DNA of 5,347 nt from Cellvibrionales bacterium UBA2511. Its GTDB lineage: Bacteria > Pseudomonadota > Gammaproteobacteria > Pseudomonadales > Porticoccaceae. Where the stretch lies: NCBI GenBank assembly GCA_002341315.1, contig DDNV01000025.1:1-5347 (forward strand). The letters run 5' to 3'. Shown one piece after another: positions 1 through 5,347 of the stretch. The position numbers and the translations under genes were made by a program. Position 1 is the first letter of the stretch. Each line of letters begins with the position of its first letter. Under the pieces are notes generated by a model. That model ran no database searches. It was not told the DNA's origin and saw only the letters and a program-made list of their open reading frames with translations.

Positions 1-2022
1 ACCAACATTCCGCCGCATAACCTGCGGGAAGTAGTGGCGGGCTGCCTGGCACTGATCGACAACCCGGATATCACCATAGATGAGCTGATGGCCTTTATTC
101 CCGGGCCGGATTTCCCTACGGCGGCCATTATCAATGGTCGCGCCGGCATTATTCAGGCATACCGCACCGGGAGAGGCCGCATTTATGTGCGGGCCAGAGC
201 GGAAGTGATACGCGATGAGAAAACCAGCCGTGAAATAATCATTATTCACGAAATCCCCTATCAGCTGAACAAGGCGCGATTGATTGAGCGCATTGCCGAG
301 TTGGTGAAAGAGAAAAAAATTGAGGGTATTTCAGAGCTGCGGGATGAGTCCGATAAGGACGGCCTGCGGGTTGTTATTGAACTGAAAAGAGGGGAGTCGG
401 GCGACGTTGTACTGAATAACCTCTATGCCCAAACCCAGCTGCAGAATGTATTTGGTATCAATATGGTGGCGTTGGTTGACGAGCAGCCCCGCACACTCAA
501 TCTCAAGGAAATGCTGGAAGCCTTTGTCCGCCACCGACGCGAAGTGGTGACTCGCCGTACCGTTTACCTCTTGAGAAAGGCTCGCGAACGGGGTCATTTG
601 CTGGAAGGCTTGGCCGTTGCGATTGCCAACATTGACGCTGTCATCGAGCTGATCAAGGCATCTCCGTCTCCCGCCGAAGCCAAGGAACGTCTGATTGCCA
701 GCGGTTGGGATGCCTCGGCAGTCGGCCAGTTTCTAGAGCATACTGGCAGCCACGCCTGCCGCCCCGAAGATCTGGACCCCCAGTTCGGTATACGTGATGG
801 TAAGTATTTCCTGTCTCCGGCCCAGGCCCAGGCTATTCTTGAATTGCGCCTGCACCGCCTGACCGGTATGGAGCATGACAAACTGTTGGCTGAGTACCAG
901 GAAAAATTGGCAGAAATTGCCGAGTACCTGGCGATCCTCGATTCCCACAGTCGTCTGATGGACGTCATCAGGGAAGAATTGCGTGAAGTCAGTGAAGAGT
1001 TCGGCGATGATCGCCGCACAGAAATTATCGAATCGCAGCATGATCTGACCATCGAGGATCTGATCACCGAAGAGGACCGGGTGGTCACCATCTCCCACGG
1101 TGGTTATGCAAAAACCCAACCCCTCAGTGACTACCAGGCACAGCGTCGAGGCGGTATGGGCAAGTCTGCCACAGCGGTTAAAGATGAAGACTTTGTCGAG
1201 CATCTGCTGGTGGCAAGCACTCATAGTACGATTCTTTGTTTCACCAGCCGGGGTAAGGTCTTCTGGTTGAAGGTCTATCAGATCCCTCTGGCTGGCCGCA
1301 ATTCCCGTGGACGACCCATGGTGAACTTGCTGCCTCTCGAAGAAAACGAGCGGATTACCTCCATTCTCCCCGTAGATGAATACGCAGCCGACCGGTTTGT
1401 GATCATGGCTACGGCCAATGGCACGATAAAGAAGACATCGCTTGATCAATACTCCCGTCCCCGCAGTGTCGGGTTGCGGGCGGTGGATCTGGTGGAAGGT
1501 GATCATCTGGTAGGCACTGCGATTACGGATGGCAATTGCGATGTGATGCTGTTCAGTAGCGAGGGCAAAGCGGTGCGCTTTGCAGAGGCTGATGTACGTG
1601 CCATGGGGCGTGTTTCCAAAGGTGTTCGGGGAATGCGGTTGCCCGCCGGCCATCAGGTGCTGGCCATGGTGATTCCTCAGGAAAACGGTTATGTGTTGAC
1701 GGTTTCCAGGAACGGTTACGGCAAGCAGACAGCCCTCACTGAATTCCCTACCAAAGGTCGGGGTGGCAAGGGCATGATTGCCATGCAGTGCACTGAGCGC
1801 AATGGTGCTCTAGTTGGTGCCGTACAACTCTTCGACGGTGATGAAATTATGTTGATCTCTGATCAGGGCACCATGGTTCGCACCCATGTGGGTGAAATAT
1901 CCGTGCTGGGTCGCAATACCCAGGGGGTTCGTGTCATCCGCCTCAAAGAGAGTGAGGCACTGGTGAGTATGGCAAGGATAGAGGAACAGGAACCGTTGCT
2001 TGACGAAGAGATGGAAGCCTAG
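1..2022 (+). CDS. gyrA: DNA gyrase subunit A, C-terminal part (5'-truncated by window edge)
   Basis: GyrA is the DNA-breaking and DNA-wrapping subunit of gyrase (A2B2), which introduces negative supercoils using ATP. The reading frame is open from base 1; the first codons read [12 protein letters not shown], matching about residue 180 of E. coli GyrA. The active-site Tyr and quinolone-resistance region therefore lie upstream, outside the window. Visible in order: the end of the breakage-reunion core and tower ([14 protein letters not shown], nt 100-138; [14 protein letters not shown]), the coiled-coil/C-gate region ([21 protein letters not shown], nt ~820-885), and the beta-pinwheel C-terminal domain from about nt 1010, with its repeated blades ([56 protein letters not shown]). 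The GyrA box (nt 1141-1161) reads QRRGGMG, with Met where Lys or Arg is usual; this box separates GyrA from ParC. The acidic tail is short ([13 protein letters not shown]), so the full protein should be about 850 residues against 875 in E. coli. pheA follows after 12 nt. Identification is essentially certain. Confidence 0.98.
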   Translation, partial: TNIPPHNLREVVAGCLALIDNPDITIDELMAFIPGPDFPTAAIINGRAGIIQAYRTGRGRIYVRARAEVIRDEKTSREIIIIHEIPYQLNKARLIERIAELVKEKKIEGISELRDESDKDGLRVVIELKRGESGDVVLNNLYAQTQLQNVFGINMVALVDEQPRTLNLKEMLEAFVRHRREVVTRRTVYLLRKARERGHLLEGLAVAIANIDAVIELIKASPSPAEAKERLIASGWDASAVGQFLEHTGSHACRPEDLDPQFGIRDGKYFLSPAQAQAILELRLHRLTGMEHDKLLAEYQEKLAEIAEYLAILDSHSRLMDVIREELREVSEEFGDDRRTEIIESQHDLTIEDLITEEDRVVTISHGGYAKTQPLSDYQAQRRGGMGKSATAVKDEDFVEHLLVASTHSTILCFTSRGKVFWLKVYQIPLAGRNSRGRPMVNLLPLEENERITSILPVDEYAADRFVIMATANGTIKKTSLDQYSRPRSVGLRAVDLVEGDHLVGTAITDGNCDVMLFSSEGKAVRFAEADVRAMGRVSKGVRGMRLPAGHQVLAMVIPQENGYVLTVSRNGYGKQTALTEFPTKGRGGKGMIAMQCTERNGALVGAVQLFDGDEIMLISDQGTMVRTHVGEISVLGRNTQGVRVIRLKESEALVSMARIEEQEPLLDEEMEA

Positions 2023-2023
2023 C

Positions 2024-2030
2024 GGGGAGG
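2024..2030 (+). promoter_or_regulatory. Ribosome binding site of pheA
   Basis: GGGGAGG lies immediately after the gyrA stop codon (TAG, 2020-2022) and 4 nt before the pheA ATG at 2035. It is the strongest Shine-Dalgarno match at any gene junction here, though the spacer is slightly short. It supports ATG 2035 as the pheA start and suggests ribosomes ending gyrA can reinitiate at once. Confidence 0.75.
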
Positions 2031-2034
2031 CGGT

Positions 2035-3120
2035 ATGGCAGAAGAAAACAAGCTCAGCCGGCTTCGTGAGCAAATCGATGCAATAGATGATCAGATCCTT
2101 GCCCTGATCAGTGAGCGCGCCAGTTGTGCCCAGCAGGTAGCTGAGGTCAAACGTACTGAGGGCGATGCCTCATTCTACCGCCCTGAGCGGGAGGCCCAGG
2201 TACTTCGTCATGTCATGATGAAAAATCAGGGTCCGCTGGATAATGAGGAAATGGCCAGACTCTTCCGGGAAATCATGTCTGCTTGCCTGGCGCTTGAGCA
2301 GCCGGTAAAAGTCGCTTTTTTGGGCCCAGAGGGCACTTTTACCCAGGAAGCCGCGCTCAAGCATTTTGGTCATTCAGCACTGGCCGTGCCTCTCGGTGCA
2401 ATCGATGAAGTCTTTCGGGAAGTCGCAGCCGGCGCGGTGAATTATGGTGTTGTGCCCGTGGAAAACTCCACGGAAGGCATGATTAATCACACACTGGACA
2501 CTTTTCTTGACTCCACCCTGAAGATTTGTGGTGAAGTAGAGCTGCGAATTCATCACCACCTGCTGGTCGGACCGAACACGCATCCCGACCGAATTACCCG
2601 CATCTATTCTCATGCACAGTCGTTGGCCCAGTGTCGCCAGTGGCTTGATGCACACTACCCAAAAGCTGAGCGTGTTGCGGTTAGTAGTAATGCAGATGCG
2701 GCCAAGCGTGTCATTGGTGAATGGAACAGTGCTGCAATTGCTGGCGATATGGCCGCAGAGCTCTATAACTTGCAGAAATTATCAGAAAAAATTGAAGACC
2801 GGCCAGATAACTCCACCCGGTTTCTTATTATCGGTAGGGATGCTATTCCGCCCAGTGGTGACGACAAGACCTCTATCATTGCAGCTGTTCGCAATGAGCC
2901 GGGTGCCCTGCATCAGCTGCTGGAGCCTTTCCACCGCCAGGGTGTGGATTTGACGCGGGTGGAAACCCGACCATCGCGGACCGGCAAATGGACTTATGTG
3001 TTCTTTATTGATTTTGAAGGACATTGTGACAATCCCAAAGTGGCGGAAGTGCTCCGAGAGGTGGCTTCTATCGTTGCTGACCTCAGAGTGCTCGGCTCCT
3101 ATCCAAAAGCTGTCTTGTAA
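2035..3120 (+). CDS. pheA: Bifunctional chorismate mutase / prephenate dehydratase (P-protein)
   Basis: This cytosolic enzyme converts chorismate to prephenate and then to phenylpyruvate, the committed branch to phenylalanine. Its 361 residues are a normal length. Residues ~1-90 form an AroQ-type helical chorismate mutase; Arg11, Arg28, Lys39, Arg52 and Glu53 align with E. coli catalytic residues, and Glu88 sits where E. coli has Gln88. Residues ~92-270 form the prephenate dehydratase domain (GPEGTF at 97-102, VPVENSTEG, SHAQSLAQC, and DNSTRF with the TRF motif at 261-263). Residues ~275-361 form the ACT domain, with GALH at 290-293 and ETRP at 310-313, the phenylalanine-binding motifs, so feedback inhibition by Phe is expected. 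The C-terminus LGSYPKAVL is typical of pseudomonad PheA. The start ATG has a strong ribosome binding site (GGGGAGG). It lies 12 nt after gyrA, where serC would be expected in pseudomonads, and just before hisC, which could aminate its product. Confidence 0.98.
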   Translation: MAEENKLSRLREQIDAIDDQILALISERASCAQQVAEVKRTEGDASFYRPEREAQVLRHVMMKNQGPLDNEEMARLFREIMSACLALEQPVKVAFLGPEGTFTQEAALKHFGHSALAVPLGAIDEVFREVAAGAVNYGVVPVENSTEGMINHTLDTFLDSTLKICGEVELRIHHHLLVGPNTHPDRITRIYSHAQSLAQCRQWLDAHYPKAERVAVSSNADAAKRVIGEWNSAAIAGDMAAELYNLQKLSEKIEDRPDNSTRFLIIGRDAIPPSGDDKTSIIAAVRNEPGALHQLLEPFHRQGVDLTRVETRPSRTGKWTYVFFIDFEGHCDNPKVAEVLREVASIVADLRVLGSYPKAVL

Positions 3121-3141
3121 CCAGGCGTTGGGTTGATACTT

Positions 3142-5347
<2,206 letters not shown>

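Noticed and set aside
733..1653. Long minus-strand open frame (306 codons) inside gyrA
   Set aside because: It lies wholly within the clearly coding gyrA frame, its translation shows no recognisable motif and is rich in His, Gln and Thr, and it has no plausible promoter or family. It is best explained as an antisense shadow of GyrA codon use.
2088..2110. Inverted repeat TGATCAG / CTGATCA early in pheA
   Set aside because: Each arm contains the 6-bp palindrome TGATCA, common by chance here, and the repeat falls in mutase codons for IDDQILALIS. Insufficient support for an operator or attenuator.
3121..3141. Possible Phe/Tyr leader peptide or attenuator between pheA and hisC
   Set aside because: The gap is far too short for a leader peptide, and there is no Phe/Tyr codon run or terminator hairpin with a T-tract.

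Overview
The window is a compact, entirely plus-strand stretch of a gammaproteobacterial chromosome. Protein sequences and gene order point to the Pseudomonas/Cellvibrio side of the class (Pseudomonadales in the broad sense, possibly a marine lineage). The main pointers are a PheA very like the pseudomonad bifunctional enzyme, a HisC beside pheA, and a TyrA fused in frame to AroA. The genus cannot be fixed from the sequence alone. Base composition looks moderate and even throughout, and I see no sign of recent transfer, no mobile element, no RNA gene and no CRISPR array.

Layout: (1) 1-2022, the C-terminal three quarters of gyrA (DNA gyrase subunit A), cut by the left edge; (2) 2035-3120, pheA, chorismate mutase/prephenate dehydratase with an ACT regulatory domain; (3) about 3142-4257, hisC, a histidinol-phosphate/aromatic aminotransferase; (4) 4257 to the right edge, a tyrA-aroA fusion: a complete prephenate dehydrogenase domain followed by the first ~62 residues of EPSP synthase, cut by the edge. 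The junctions are 12 nt, about 21 nt, and a 1-nt stop/start overlap (TGATG). There is no room for a factor-independent terminator or a conventional promoter between genes, so one transcript probably reads through all four. No stretch over 25 bases lacks a gene.

Together the three biosynthetic genes cover most of the terminal phenylalanine/tyrosine pathway. AroA makes EPSP; chorismate synthase is not in the window. The mutase domain of PheA turns chorismate into prephenate. The dehydratase domain of PheA leads to phenylpyruvate and TyrA leads to 4-hydroxyphenylpyruvate. HisC is a candidate for the final transaminations as well as for the histidine-pathway step. This is the pseudomonad 'mixed-function supraoperon' (gyrA-serC-pheA-hisC-tyrA/aroA-cmk-rpsA), except that serC, expected between gyrA and pheA, is absent.

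I found no wholly new system. Points worth a second look are the missing serC, a Lys-to-Met change in the GyrA box, a hairpin with an alternative pairing partner at the hisC start, a TyrA cofactor loop without the usual acidic residue, and the TyrA-AroA fusion with a possible internal start for AroA.
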